A stretch of 64,000 nt of DNA from JACCTU01 sp963809175 (lineage in GTDB: Bacteria > Actinomycetota > Thermoleophilia > Gaiellales > Gaiellaceae), in contig CAWEIK010000003.1 of assembly GCA_963809175.1 (NCBI GenBank), positions 186,001-250,000 of the forward strand, read 5' to 3'. This document shows, piece after piece, positions 47,080 to 54,972 of the stretch (positions within the stretch are counted from its first letter, which is position 1; each line of letters begins with the position of its first letter). The position numbers were made by a program, and so were the translations under genes. Below the pieces are notes generated by a model that ran no database searches, was not told the DNA's origin, and worked only from the letters and a program-made list of their open reading frames with translations.

Positions 47080-48098
47080 GCCAGGAACGCCCCGAGCCGT
47101 TCCGATTCCTCGCCGACCTCGCGCTTCGCCGTGCGCGGCAGCGGTGCGAACGGCTCCACGACGACGCGCCCGCCGTCCAGCTTCCACGTCCCCGCGACGA
47201 AGCCGTCCACGAGCACCGTCGGCGCGCCTCCGAGCACGAGCTTCCGCACGGCGTGCTCCTCGGGCAGCACGCGACTTCGGTCGGCATGGGCGATCAGCAG
47301 TTCGTCCCAGCGGGAGAGGAAGCGGATCGGGGCCTGCTCGTCGCCGTCGGCCAGCGGCGCGCGCGGGAGGTCGATCAGCTCGCGACCCTGCTCGTCGGCG
47401 AAGCGCCTGAGCCGGATCGACTCCAGCGCCGGGTCGAGCGTCTTCAGCAGCTGCCCGCTCCAGGCGGCGAGGTCGGCCCTCGTCGCCGGCCCGAACGCTG
47501 CCAGGTACCGCTTGACGAGGTGCACGAGCGCGTCGGCGAGCGGCGGCCGGCGGAACGACGCGGCCCGGAATCGCACGCCACGGGTGAAACCCCACTCGGC
47601 GGCGTTCGGCAGCGGCTCGAGCGGGATCAGGTGTCGAAGCCAGGCCAGGTCGCGGAGGTTCTCGACCTCGTCCGCCGGCCCACGGTGCTCCTCGAGGAAC
47701 GCGACGAGCTCTCTCGCAGCGCGCGGCTCGCGGCCGACGTGCGTCCGAACCGCGGTCACGAGCTCGCGTGTGGGCTTCGGGCGGCCGTTCGACCACGGGG
47801 CGACCTCCTTCCGGAGACCCGTGGCGTAGAGGGGGTAGTCCCGCGCGCTGACGAGATGCAGCGTCCCGCGCATCAGGGCGCCCTTGACCACCTGCTCGCG
47901 CCGGAGCGCCCGCGTCAGCTGCGCTCGCTCGAAGCCCTCGAGGCGCGACCAGAGCGCGACGTACGGCGAGGGGACCCACTGGGCCTGGAGAGCGGCGAGC
48001 CGCTCGATCGCGCGGGCCGGGCTGAGCCGCTCGCGCCGCAGGAGCAGCTGTCGCAGGAGCAGCGTTCGGTTGAGCTCTCGGAGCGTCAGGACGCGCAT
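47076..48098 (-). CDS. AlkZ-type winged-helix DNA glycosylase (first copy)
   Basis: 340 residues, paralogue of the following gene; both begin RVLTLRELNR. Q-x-Q motif at Gln38/Gln40 (RLAALQAQWVPSPYVALWSR), then KGALMRGTLHLVSARDY, LAWLRHLIPLE, VKRYLAAFGPATRADLAAWSG and VLVDGFVAGTWKLDGG. The two copies are clearly diverged, so they probably differ in substrate. First gene of the repair operon. TAGCGT (48111-48106) ends 7 bases before the ATG, interlocked with the gltX promoter. Confidence 0.86.
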   Translation of the reverse strand: MRVLTLRELNRTLLLRQLLLRRERLSPARAIERLAALQAQWVPSPYVALWSRLEGFERAQLTRALRREQVVKGALMRGTLHLVSARDYPLYATGLRKEVAPWSNGRPKPTRELVTAVRTHVGREPRAARELVAFLEEHRGPADEVENLRDLAWLRHLIPLEPLPNAAEWGFTRGVRFRAASFRRPPLADALVHLVKRYLAAFGPATRADLAAWSGQLLKTLDPALESIRLRRFADEQGRELIDLPRAPLADGDEQAPIRFLSRWDELLIAHADRSRVLPEEHAVRKLVLGGAPTVLVDGFVAGTWKLDGGRVVVEPFAPLPRTAKREVGEESERLGAFLA

Positions 48099-48104
48099 CG
48101 CGCC

Positions 48105-48111
48105 TACGCTA
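48105..48111. promoter_or_regulatory. Shared bidirectional -10, repair operon / gltX
   Basis: TACGCTA reads TACGCT on the + strand (6 bases before gltX ATG) and TAGCGT on the - strand (7 bases before the glycosylase ATG). The start codons are only 18 bases apart, so both mRNAs would be leaderless and polymerase can serve one direction at a time. Confidence 0.6.
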
Positions 48112-48116
48112 TCCAC

Positions 48117-49364
48117 ATGGTCAAAGTCCGCTTCGCGCCGAGCCCGACCGGGATGCTCCACATCGGGGGCGTGCGCACCGCCGTGTTCAACTGGCTCTTC
48201 GCGCGCGCGCAGGGCGGCGAGTTCAAGCTGCGGATCGAGAACACCGACACGAGCCGCGAGGTCGCGCAGGCGGTCGACCAGATCCAGGAGTCGCTCCGCT
48301 GGCTCGGGCTCGACTGGGACGGCGACCACACCTTCCAGCTCGACCGGATGGACGACTGCCGCGAGGTCGCGCAGCGGCTCGTCTCGGAGGGCAAGGCCTA
48401 CGAGGACGAAGGCGCGATCCGCTTCCGCATGCCGGACGAGGGCACGACGGGCTGGGACGACGTCGTCCGCGACCGCATCGACTTTCCGAGCGACCAGCTC
48501 GAGGACCTCGTGCTCGTCCGCTCGGACGGTCGGCCGACGTACAACTTCGCCTCGCCGATGGAGGACGTCTGGGACGGGATCACGCACGTGATCCGCGGCG
48601 ACGACCACGTCTCGAACACGCCGAAGCAGATCAACCTGATCCGGGCGGTCGGTGCCGAGCCGCCGGTCTACGCGCACGTGCCGAGCGTCTTCGGAACGGA
48701 CGGCAAGAAGCTCTCGAAGCGTCACGGAGCCGTCAGTGTCGAGGAATTCCGCGACGCGGGCTACATCGCGCCGGCACTGCTCAACTTCCTCTCACTGCTC
48801 GGCTGGGCTCCCGACGGCGAGACGACGATCATGTCCCGCGACGAGCTCGTCGAGCGCTTCGACCTCTCACGCGTGCAGTCGAGCCCCGCCGCGTTCGACT
48901 TCCAGAAGCTCGACTGGATGAACGGCGTCTACCTGCGCGCGCTCCCGCCCGACGAGTACGCGCACGAGCTGTTGCTGTACCTCGGCGAGCAGGGCTACGA
49001 CTGGGACGCGGAGCTCGTCCACAAAGCAGCGCCATTGGTGCAGGAGAAGATCGAGAAGCTGGGCGACTTTCCCGCCTTCGCGGGGTTCCTGTTCGGCGAC
49101 GTCTCGCTCGACGGGCACCAGTTCGACCCGGCGCTCATCGAGGAGGCCGAGCGAGCGCTCGGCGAGGTCGAGCCGTTCACCGCCGAGGCGATCGAGCCGG
49201 TGCTCCGTCAGCTCGCCGAGAGGCTGGGGTTGAAGCCGCGCGATGCGTTCGCCCCGATCAGGCTCGCCGTCACGGGCTCGAAGGTGTCGCCGGGGTTGTT
49301 CGAGAGCCTCGAGCTCCTCGGCAAGGAGCGCGCGCTCGAGCGGCTCAGCGCCGCCCGATCCTGA
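48117..49364 (+). CDS. gltX: Glutamyl-tRNA synthetase
   Basis: 415 residues, shorter than the usual 470-490. Class I motifs: PSPTGMLHIGGVRTAVFN (HIGH region) and the KMSKS equivalent KKLSKRHGAVS. Catalytic-domain blocks LRIENTDTSRE and YNFASPMEDVWDGITHVIRGDDH, and a C-terminal helical anticodon-binding part. The missing length appears to come from the connecting and anticodon domains. Charges tRNA-Glu, one of which is encoded at 60.9 kb. Confidence 0.94.
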   Translation: MVKVRFAPSPTGMLHIGGVRTAVFNWLFARAQGGEFKLRIENTDTSREVAQAVDQIQESLRWLGLDWDGDHTFQLDRMDDCREVAQRLVSEGKAYEDEGAIRFRMPDEGTTGWDDVVRDRIDFPSDQLEDLVLVRSDGRPTYNFASPMEDVWDGITHVIRGDDHVSNTPKQINLIRAVGAEPPVYAHVPSVFGTDGKKLSKRHGAVSVEEFRDAGYIAPALLNFLSLLGWAPDGETTIMSRDELVERFDLSRVQSSPAAFDFQKLDWMNGVYLRALPPDEYAHELLLYLGEQGYDWDAELVHKAAPLVQEKIEKLGDFPAFAGFLFGDVSLDGHQFDPALIEEAERALGEVEPFTAEAIEPVLRQLAERLGLKPRDAFAPIRLAVTGSKVSPGLFESLELLGKERALERLSAARS

Positions 49365-49515
49365 ACGGCTTGGGCGACGACAGCGGGTCGAGTGCCCGCT
49401 GGAATCGGATCCACGCACGGCGCCGAAACGCCGTGGTCGGCTGCGGGAGCCCCTTGAGGACCTCCCGCGTCCGGGCTCGCTCGGAGCCATCGCTATTGGG
49501 ACGCTCGGCGCGCAT
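49345..49515 (-). CDS. Small basic hypothetical protein
   Basis: 56 residues, rich in Arg (about a quarter), with EVLKGLPQPTTAF and a C-terminal RAWIRFQRALDPLSSPKPFR block that has codon-like base use and no low-complexity. It overlaps the gltX 3' end antisense by 20 bases. The ATG lies at the edge of the perfect palindrome 49515-49529. No Shine-Dalgarno. Not recognised. Could be a non-coding spacer, but the frame is the best of the six in this 210-base gap. Confidence 0.4.
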   Translation of the reverse strand: MRAERPNSDGSERARTREVLKGLPQPTTAFRRRAWIRFQRALDPLSSPKPFRIGRR

Positions 49516-49529
49516 TTACTACTTGTAAA
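49515..49529. promoter_or_regulatory. Palindrome TTTAC-N5-GTAAA, possible operator
   Basis: A/T-rich inverted repeat in a GC-rich setting, touching the ATG of the small basic protein and lying 50 bases before the receiver gene. Fits a dimeric repressor site. Confidence 0.4.
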
Positions 49530-49578
49530 CGTGATGTCGACCCCCGGGGATACGGCCTCTCCGCTAGCCTCGGGCGCT

Positions 49579-49962
49579 ATGGCGTCGGGGGTCGGCACCG
49601 TGCTCGTCGTGGACGACGAGCCCTCACTACGTTTGCTCTGCCGGGTGAACCTCGAGCTGGAGGGACTCCGCGTGCTCGAGGCCGCGACGCTCGACGAGGC
49701 GCGCGCCCAGCTCGAGAGCGAACACATCGACGTCGTCGTGCTCGACGTCCACGTCGGCTCGGGCGACGGGCGCGACCTGCTGGACGAGTTGCGCGCCGCG
49801 GACTCGGGGGCCCGCGTCGTCATGTTGACCGGGAGCGTGGAGCCGACCGGCGGCCGGTTCGCCGCCGCCGACCGCGTCGTGACGAAGCCGTTCGAGCCCG
49901 TCCAGCTCGTGGCGACTGTCCGCGAGCTGGTCGACCGCGCTCATGTAGATTCGACTACGTGA
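49579..49962 (+). CDS. Single-domain response regulator (receiver only)
   Basis: 127 residues. Canonical receiver: acidic pair in VLVVDDEPS, phosphoacceptor Asp in VVVLDVHVGSGDG, Thr in VVMLTGS, Lys in VVTKPFEP. No output domain. TAGCCT (49565-49570) ends 8 bases before the ATG. Its last codons contain the -10 of the peptidase gene that follows. No kinase is nearby. Confidence 0.88.
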   Translation: MASGVGTVLVVDDEPSLRLLCRVNLELEGLRVLEAATLDEARAQLESEHIDVVVLDVHVGSGDGRDLLDELRAADSGARVVMLTGSVEPTGGRFAAADRVVTKPFEPVQLVATVRELVDRAHVDSTT

Positions 49963-51449
49963 GCGTCACAAAAGTCAGGACCTCCGAAGAGTTCGAGGCC
50001 GAGCTCCAGCGCTACCTCTACGAGCGCTCCGAGGAGGGGCGCGCGGTGCGGGTCGGGGAGAAGGAGATCTCCGAGCAGGCAGCGATCGTCGCGCGCTACG
50101 CGAACCTCTTCTTCCGTGAGCAGATCGAGGCGCTGCGCGGGGAGGAGGAGGCAGCCACCGGCGACGAGGCCGAGCGGCTGTACCGCCTGCGGAAGACCTG
50201 CGAGTCCGGGATCGTCTCCGCGGAGCTCGCCGAACGCGAGGACGAGCTCGAGAACGCGCTGCTCGCCGCCCGCGTGCAGTGGCAGGGAGAGGAGCTGCCG
50301 CTTCGAGCCGCGCAGGCGAAGCTCGCCGTGCTCCCCGACTACCGCGAGCGCGAGGAGCTCGGTGACCTGCAGGCGCGCCGCTCAGCCGACTTCAACGACG
50401 ACCGCCTCGAGCTGATCACCGCAGGCGAAGAGCTCGAGGCCGAGCTCTCGGGCGAGCCCGATGCGGTCAAGCGAAACGAGGAGGAGAAGCAGATCTCCCT
50501 GCGCGACCTCGAGCGTGCGCTCGCCGCCGCGAGCCGGAGCGTGGACGACGCCTGGGAGCGCCTGCGCGCGGAGTGGTACGAGCGGCTGCTCGGGCCCGAC
50601 CGTGACGACGTGCCGACGTCGGCGCACGTCTCGTGGATCCGCCGGCTGTCTCCGCTCGAGTCGACGTACACCAAGGAGCGCTCCGTGGAGGTCTGCATGG
50701 ACACGCTCACGCGCCTCGGCTTCGACCTCCAGAACGACCCGAACGTCCGGCTCGACCTCGAGGACCGCCCGCAGAAGTCGCCGCGCGCGTGCGTGATCGC
50801 CTCCGATCCGCCGAAGGTCGTCCACCTGATCACCCGGGCGCAGGGCGGCCTGCACGACTACCAGGCGTTCATGCACGAGGCCGGGCACGCGCTCCACTAC
50901 GCCGGCGTCGATCCCGGGCTCCCGTACACGTTCCGCAAGATCTCGCGCGACCACGCGCTGACCGAGATCTACTCGTACATCCTCGAGGCGATCACCCGCG
51001 AGCCGGGCTGGCACGACCGGTACTTCGACGCGCCGGAGAACGCCCAGGCGCCCGTGTTCCTCGAGGCGCTGCTCTTCCGCCGCTACACCGCCAAGCTGCA
51101 GTTCGAGCTCGCGTTCTGGTCCGACTTCCCGAACGGCGCGGGCGGCGACGAGTACTCGCAGCGGCTGACCGACGCGACCGGCATCCGCTACCGGCCCGAT
51201 GCGTTCCTCTCCGACATGGACTCGGGCTTCTACTCGGCCGACTACCTCCGCGCGTGGATCCGCTCCGCCCAGCTGCGCACGTACCTCGAGCGGGAGATCG
51301 GCGAGGACTGGTGGCACAACCCGAAGACGGGCGACCACCTCCGCGAGCTCTGGCGCGAAGGGACGAAGCCGTCGAGCGAGGACATCGCCGCCCGGATCGG
51401 GTTCGAGCCGTTCGACACGGGCCCGCTGGTCGCGGAGCTCGGCGGTTAG
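49959..51449 (+). CDS. M3-like zinc oligopeptidase
   Basis: 496 residues. Long alpha-helical N-terminal half (Glu/Arg-rich, 1-230), then the metalloprotease site HEAGHALHYAG (HExxH, near residue 310) with a downstream Glu in DHALTEIYSYILE as third zinc ligand. Overall architecture resembles the M3/PepF clan that trims short peptides in the cytoplasm. GTG 49959 is used because TAGATT (49946-49951) ends 7 bases upstream. The last base of its stop is the first base of the cupin GTG. Confidence 0.85.
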   Translation: MSVTKVRTSEEFEAELQRYLYERSEEGRAVRVGEKEISEQAAIVARYANLFFREQIEALRGEEEAATGDEAERLYRLRKTCESGIVSAELAEREDELENALLAARVQWQGEELPLRAAQAKLAVLPDYREREELGDLQARRSADFNDDRLELITAGEELEAELSGEPDAVKRNEEEKQISLRDLERALAAASRSVDDAWERLRAEWYERLLGPDRDDVPTSAHVSWIRRLSPLESTYTKERSVEVCMDTLTRLGFDLQNDPNVRLDLEDRPQKSPRACVIASDPPKVVHLITRAQGGLHDYQAFMHEAGHALHYAGVDPGLPYTFRKISRDHALTEIYSYILEAITREPGWHDRYFDAPENAQAPVFLEALLFRRYTAKLQFELAFWSDFPNGAGGDEYSQRLTDATGIRYRPDAFLSDMDSGFYSADYLRAWIRSAQLRTYLEREIGEDWWHNPKTGDHLRELWREGTKPSSEDIAARIGFEPFDTGPLVAELGG

Positions 51450-52003
51450 TGGCCGAGCAGCCGGTCTCGGAGTCTCAGCTCGAATCGACCGCACACGGAC
51501 TCGTCCCCAAAGGGGAGGGCTGGTTCGTCCTCAACGCGCGCGAGGCGCCTTGGCGCCACGCCGGCGGGCGGGGCGCGTACTGCTCGTTCGAGGGTGAGCA
51601 GAAGTTCTCGCAGCTGGGGGTTCATCTCGTCGCTCTCGAGCCGGGCGAGGCGATGGCGATGTACCACTGGGAGGCCGATCAGGAGGACTTCCTCGTGCTC
51701 GCCGGGGAGGCGCTGCTGATCGTCGAGGGCGAGGAGCGCGCGCTGCGACAGTGGGACCTCGTGCACTGTCCTGCGGGGACGAAGCACGTGATCGTCGGGG
51801 CCGGAGACGCCCGCTGCTTGGTGCTCGCGGTCGGCGCACGCGACCGCTCGACGGGGCCGGACTGGGGCGGGTATCCCGTGGACGATGCTGCGCTGCGACA
51901 TGGCGCCGGCGTCGAGCAGGAGACGACCGACGCCAAGGTGGCTTATGCGTCGGGACCGAAGCGCGAGCCGACCACGTACCGCGACGGCTGGCTTCCGGAC
52001 TAG
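51449..52003 (+). CDS. Cupin-domain protein
   Basis: 184 residues with one cupin barrel: LVALEPGEAMAMYHWEADQEDFLVLAGEALLIVEGEE and WDLVHCPAGTKHVIVGAGDARCLVLAVG hold the two cupin motifs. The first has His then two acids (HWEADQED) and the second a His (KHVIV), enough for a metal site. Tail ATTYRDGW-like end. Substrate unknown; isomerase, dioxygenase or sensor are all possible. GTG start overlaps the peptidase stop; convergent 4-base overlap with the serine hydrolase gene. Confidence 0.85.
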   Translation: MAEQPVSESQLESTAHGLVPKGEGWFVLNAREAPWRHAGGRGAYCSFEGEQKFSQLGVHLVALEPGEAMAMYHWEADQEDFLVLAGEALLIVEGEERALRQWDLVHCPAGTKHVIVGAGDARCLVLAVGARDRSTGPDWGGYPVDDAALRHGAGVEQETTDAKVAYASGPKREPTTYRDGWLPD

Positions 52004-52992
52004 CGAGCCCGCTCGGCGAGGAGCCGCGCGATCGGCCACGCGCCGTCGGACGTGTTCGAGATCACGGTGTAGGTGTCGTTCGAGCCCGGGTCGTGCGCGC
52101 TCCAGAACGAGACGCCCGCGTCCGACCCGACCAGCATCACGACGTCGCTCGACTCGTGGAGCCAGAAGCCGAGGCCGTAGCGCCTCGGCCCCTCCGGCAC
52201 GTCGCTGCGGGGCCGCACCAGTTCCTCCACCGAGCCTCGGGGAACGAGCTTGCCGGCGAAGAGGGCGTTCCAGAAGGCACTGACGTCCGCGGCGGTGGTG
52301 TAGATCCCTCCGTCGCCGGTCCCGCGCACCGGCAGGTGGAACACGTTCGTCCTCCACGCGCCGTCGATCTCGAGGTACCCGAGCGCGACGCGTCCAGGGA
52401 GCTCGTCGGAGCGCAGGAACTCGGTGTCGGCCATGCCCGCCGGTTCGCACACGCGCCGGCGGACGAGCTCGTGGAACGGAACGCCGCTCGTTCGCTCGGC
52501 GATGAGCGCGAGCACGACGAAGCCGCCGTTGTTGTATGCGAATCGCTCGCCGGGTGGGAACGCCGTGTCGTGCCCGTCGAGCACCGCGAGGTACTGCTCG
52601 GTCGTTGCGAGCTCGTGCACGGGAACCGGCATGAGGTAGTCGGCGAGGTCGTGCTCGACGTTCTCGTCGAGGTAGTCGCCGATGCCGGATCGGTGCGACA
52701 GGAGGTGCTCGATCGTCACGTCGTCGCGGATGAGGGGCAGATCCGGGCCGAGCACCGAGCGCGCCGTCGTCGAGAGCTCGAGTGCGCCTTCCTCGACAAG
52801 GCTCGCGATCGTGACCGCGGTGAAGCCCTTCGTGCCGCTCGCGGTCGCGAACCGGGTGTCGACGGTGTTCGGGATCTCGTGGCCGCGGTGCGCCAGCCCG
52901 TAGGCCCTCGCCAGCTCGACGTCGCCGCCGCGATCGATCCGCACCACGCCGGAGAAGCTCGTGCCGTCGATTGCGCGCTCCAGCGGATGCAT
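52000..52992 (-). CDS. Serine hydrolase, beta-lactamase superfamily
   Basis: 330 residues. Motifs SGTK (ATASGTKGFTAV; catalytic Ser/Lys), YNN (FAYNNGGFVVLAL; Tyr base) and a third site reading GSDAGVSFWS instead of HxG/KTG. LLSHRSGIGDYLDE is typical of class C-like esterases and D-aminopeptidases. No signal peptide. Weakly related to the serine hydrolase at 38.7 kb. Divergent from the aadA-like gene. Confidence 0.88.
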   Translation of the reverse strand: MHPLERAIDGTSFSGVVRIDRGGDVELARAYGLAHRGHEIPNTVDTRFATASGTKGFTAVTIASLVEEGALELSTTARSVLGPDLPLIRDDVTIEHLLSHRSGIGDYLDENVEHDLADYLMPVPVHELATTEQYLAVLDGHDTAFPPGERFAYNNGGFVVLALIAERTSGVPFHELVRRRVCEPAGMADTEFLRSDELPGRVALGYLEIDGAWRTNVFHLPVRGTGDGGIYTTAADVSAFWNALFAGKLVPRGSVEELVRPRSDVPEGPRRYGLGFWLHESSDVVMLVGSDAGVSFWSAHDPGSNDTYTVISNTSDGAWPIARLLAERAR

Positions 52993-53012
52993 CGGGCACA
53001 GTTTCGCAGCTG

Positions 53013-53795
53013 ATGATGCGCGACGAGGACCGGCAGCAACTCGACCGTGTCCTGGCCCTCGTGCGCGAGGTCCTCGGGCCGGACGTCGTCGGTGCCTATC
53101 TCTTCGGCTCGGCCGTGCTCGGCGGCCTCCAGCAGCAGAGCGACCTCGACGTGCTCGTTCTCGCGACGCGCCGGACGACCCGGGAGCAGAAGCAGCGTCT
53201 CGTCGATCGCCTGCTCGCCATCTCCGGACGAACCACTCCGCAAGGTCGGTGGCGCCGCGTCGAGGTGACGATCCTGGTGGAGTCCGAAGTCAAGCCTTGG
53301 CGGTTTCCGCCGCGCTTCGACTTCCAGTACGGGGACTGGCTGCGAGGTGAGTTCACGAGCGGCGACGTGGAACCGTGGTCGACGACGACGAATCCCGACG
53401 TCGCCGTGTTGATCACGATGGCGCTGCTCGCGAACACACCGGTGCTCGGACCACCGCCGGACGCGGTCTTCGACCCGATTCCGCGCGACGACCTCGTGCG
53501 CGCGATCGTGTGCGGTATCGACGGGCTGCTCGAGGACCTCGTCGACGACACCCGGAACGTGCTCTTGACGCTCGCGCGCATGTGGAGCACCGTCGCCGAC
53601 GGCGTGATCCGCTCGAAGGACGACGCCGCAGACTGGGCGCTGCCTCGGCTGCCCGCCGAGCATCGAGCGGTTCTCGCTCGTGCGCGCGCGATCTACCTGG
53701 GTGTCGAGGAGGAACGCTGGGACGACGTCCACCCGCAACTTCGCCCTCACGCCGACCACGTCGTCGGCGAGATCAAGCGGCTGGTCGCGGCCTAG
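53013..53795 (+). CDS. Aminoglycoside nucleotidyltransferase, ANT(3'')/AadA-like
   Basis: 260 residues, the length of AadA. Nucleotidyltransferase signature LFGSAVLGGLQQQSDLDVLVL (GSxxxG...SDxD) and the family C-terminal helical domain: TRNVLLTLARMWSTVADGVI, SKDDAADWALPRLP, YLGVEEERW. AadA adenylates streptomycin and spectinomycin. Two tandem ATG starts (53013, 53016). No integron or IS sequence is adjacent and base composition matches the neighbours, so it looks chromosomal and old. Its 3' end overlaps the methyltransferase gene by 4 bases. Confidence 0.85.
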   Translation: MMRDEDRQQLDRVLALVREVLGPDVVGAYLFGSAVLGGLQQQSDLDVLVLATRRTTREQKQRLVDRLLAISGRTTPQGRWRRVEVTILVESEVKPWRFPPRFDFQYGDWLRGEFTSGDVEPWSTTTNPDVAVLITMALLANTPVLGPPPDAVFDPIPRDDLVRAIVCGIDGLLEDLVDDTRNVLLTLARMWSTVADGVIRSKDDAADWALPRLPAEHRAVLARARAIYLGVEEERWDDVHPQLRPHADHVVGEIKRLVAA

Positions 53796-54529
53796 GCCGG
53801 CTTCTCCCAGACCGACACGTGCTTACGGCTGTCACTCGTGAACGGCTCCCGCCGCCATCCGCCCCAGCGCTCGCGGAGCCTCAGCCCCGCGAGTTGCGCC
53901 ATCAGGTCGAGCTCCGAGGGCCACGCGTAGCGGAACGGAATCGAATTGCGGTGGGCCTTTCCGTCGACGATCTCGAAGTGATGTGACGTGAGCCCCTGGT
54001 TCGCGACGTCGTACTCGTCGAGGCCCCACCTGGTCTCGCTCACGTGGAAGGCGAGGATGGTCTCGCCGGGCGGAAGTCGCTGAAGCTCGGGGACGCCGAC
54101 CTCGATGACGAAGCAACCGCCGGGCTCGAGGTGCGCCGCGACGTTGCGGAAGCACGCGACCTGCGCCTCCTGCGTCGTCAGGTTCATGATCGTGTTGAAG
54201 ACGAGGTAGGCGACCGAGAACGTCCCGTCGACGGTCGTCGTCGCGAAGTCGCCGATCGTGACGCCGACGTCCTCGCCGCCCGCCTTCGCGCGCAACCTCG
54301 CGACCATCGCCTTCGACAGGTCGATCCCGTGCACCGGCACTCCCCGCTGCGCGAGCGGTAGGGCGATCCGGCCCGTCCCGATCCCGAGCTCGAGTGCGCG
54401 ACCGCTCCCGGCGATCTGGGCGAGGAAGTCGACGACCGGGTCGACGACGGCGGGGTCGAACATCTCCGCGGCGGACTCGTCGTACCTCGAAGCGACGCGC
54501 TCGCCGAAGTAGCCGTCGTCCTCGTCCAC
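53792..54529 (-). CDS. Class I SAM-dependent methyltransferase
   Basis: 245 residues. Motif I ALELGIGTGRIALPLA, motif II VHGIDLSKAMVARL, motif III region FNTIMNLTTQEAQVACFRNVAAHLEPGG. YFGERVASRYDESAAEMFDP is a usual N-terminal cap for small-molecule methyltransferases. Substrate unknown. TAGATT (54541-54536) ends 6 bases before GTG 54529, implying a leaderless mRNA. Confidence 0.88.
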   Translation of the reverse strand: MDEDDGYFGERVASRYDESAAEMFDPAVVDPVVDFLAQIAGSGRALELGIGTGRIALPLAQRGVPVHGIDLSKAMVARLRAKAGGEDVGVTIGDFATTTVDGTFSVAYLVFNTIMNLTTQEAQVACFRNVAAHLEPGGCFVIEVGVPELQRLPPGETILAFHVSETRWGLDEYDVANQGLTSHHFEIVDGKAHRNSIPFRYAWPSELDLMAQLAGLRLRERWGGWRREPFTSDSRKHVSVWEKPA

Positions 54530-54535
54530 GGCCGG

Positions 54536-54555
54536 AATCTACCCACGCATACGAT
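54536..54555. promoter_or_regulatory. Divergent -10 pair, methyltransferase / GFA gene
   Basis: TAGATT on the - strand (54541-54536, 6 bases before GTG 54529) and TACGAT on the + strand (54550-54555, 7 bases before GTG 54563). Both start codons are in a 33-base gap. Confidence 0.5.
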
Positions 54556-54562
54556 TGGCGAC

Positions 54563-54970
54563 GTGACGGACAATCGCCGACTGGCAGGCAAGTGCATGTG
54601 CGGCGCGGTTCGGTACAGCGTCGAGGACGCATTCGTGTACGCGATGAACTGCCACTGCTCGAACTGTCGCGCGGCGACCGGGTCCGCTTTCAAGGCGTTC
54701 GCCGGCATCGAGCGCGAGAAGCTCGAGCTAACGGAGGGCGCGGACCAGCTCTTGGTCTTCGGGGAGGACGTCCTGAACGACACGCGGTGTGCGGTCTGTG
54801 GCTCGTTCCTCTTCTCCGTCGTTCGGGACGGGGCCTACGTTCACGTCGCACTGGGGTCGCTCGTGGATGAACCCACGCTTCGTCCGAACAAGCACATCTT
54901 CGTCGGCTCCAAGGCGCCGTGGTTCGAGATCACCGACGACCTGCCGCAGTTCGAGGAGTACGGGACCTAG
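54563..54970 (+). CDS. GFA-family zinc protein
   Basis: 135 residues. Zinc-binding Cys motifs of the glutathione-dependent formaldehyde-activating (GFA) fold: KCMCGAVRY, NCHCSNCRAATGSAF and TRCAVCGSFLF. The family also includes CENP-V-like proteins and several lyases. With no glutathione expected, the substrate is open. GTG start with a leaderless-type promoter. Confidence 0.9.
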   Translation: MTDNRRLAGKCMCGAVRYSVEDAFVYAMNCHCSNCRAATGSAFKAFAGIEREKLELTEGADQLLVFGEDVLNDTRCAVCGSFLFSVVRDGAYVHVALGSLVDEPTLRPNKHIFVGSKAPWFEITDDLPQFEEYGT

Positions 54971-54972
54971 CT

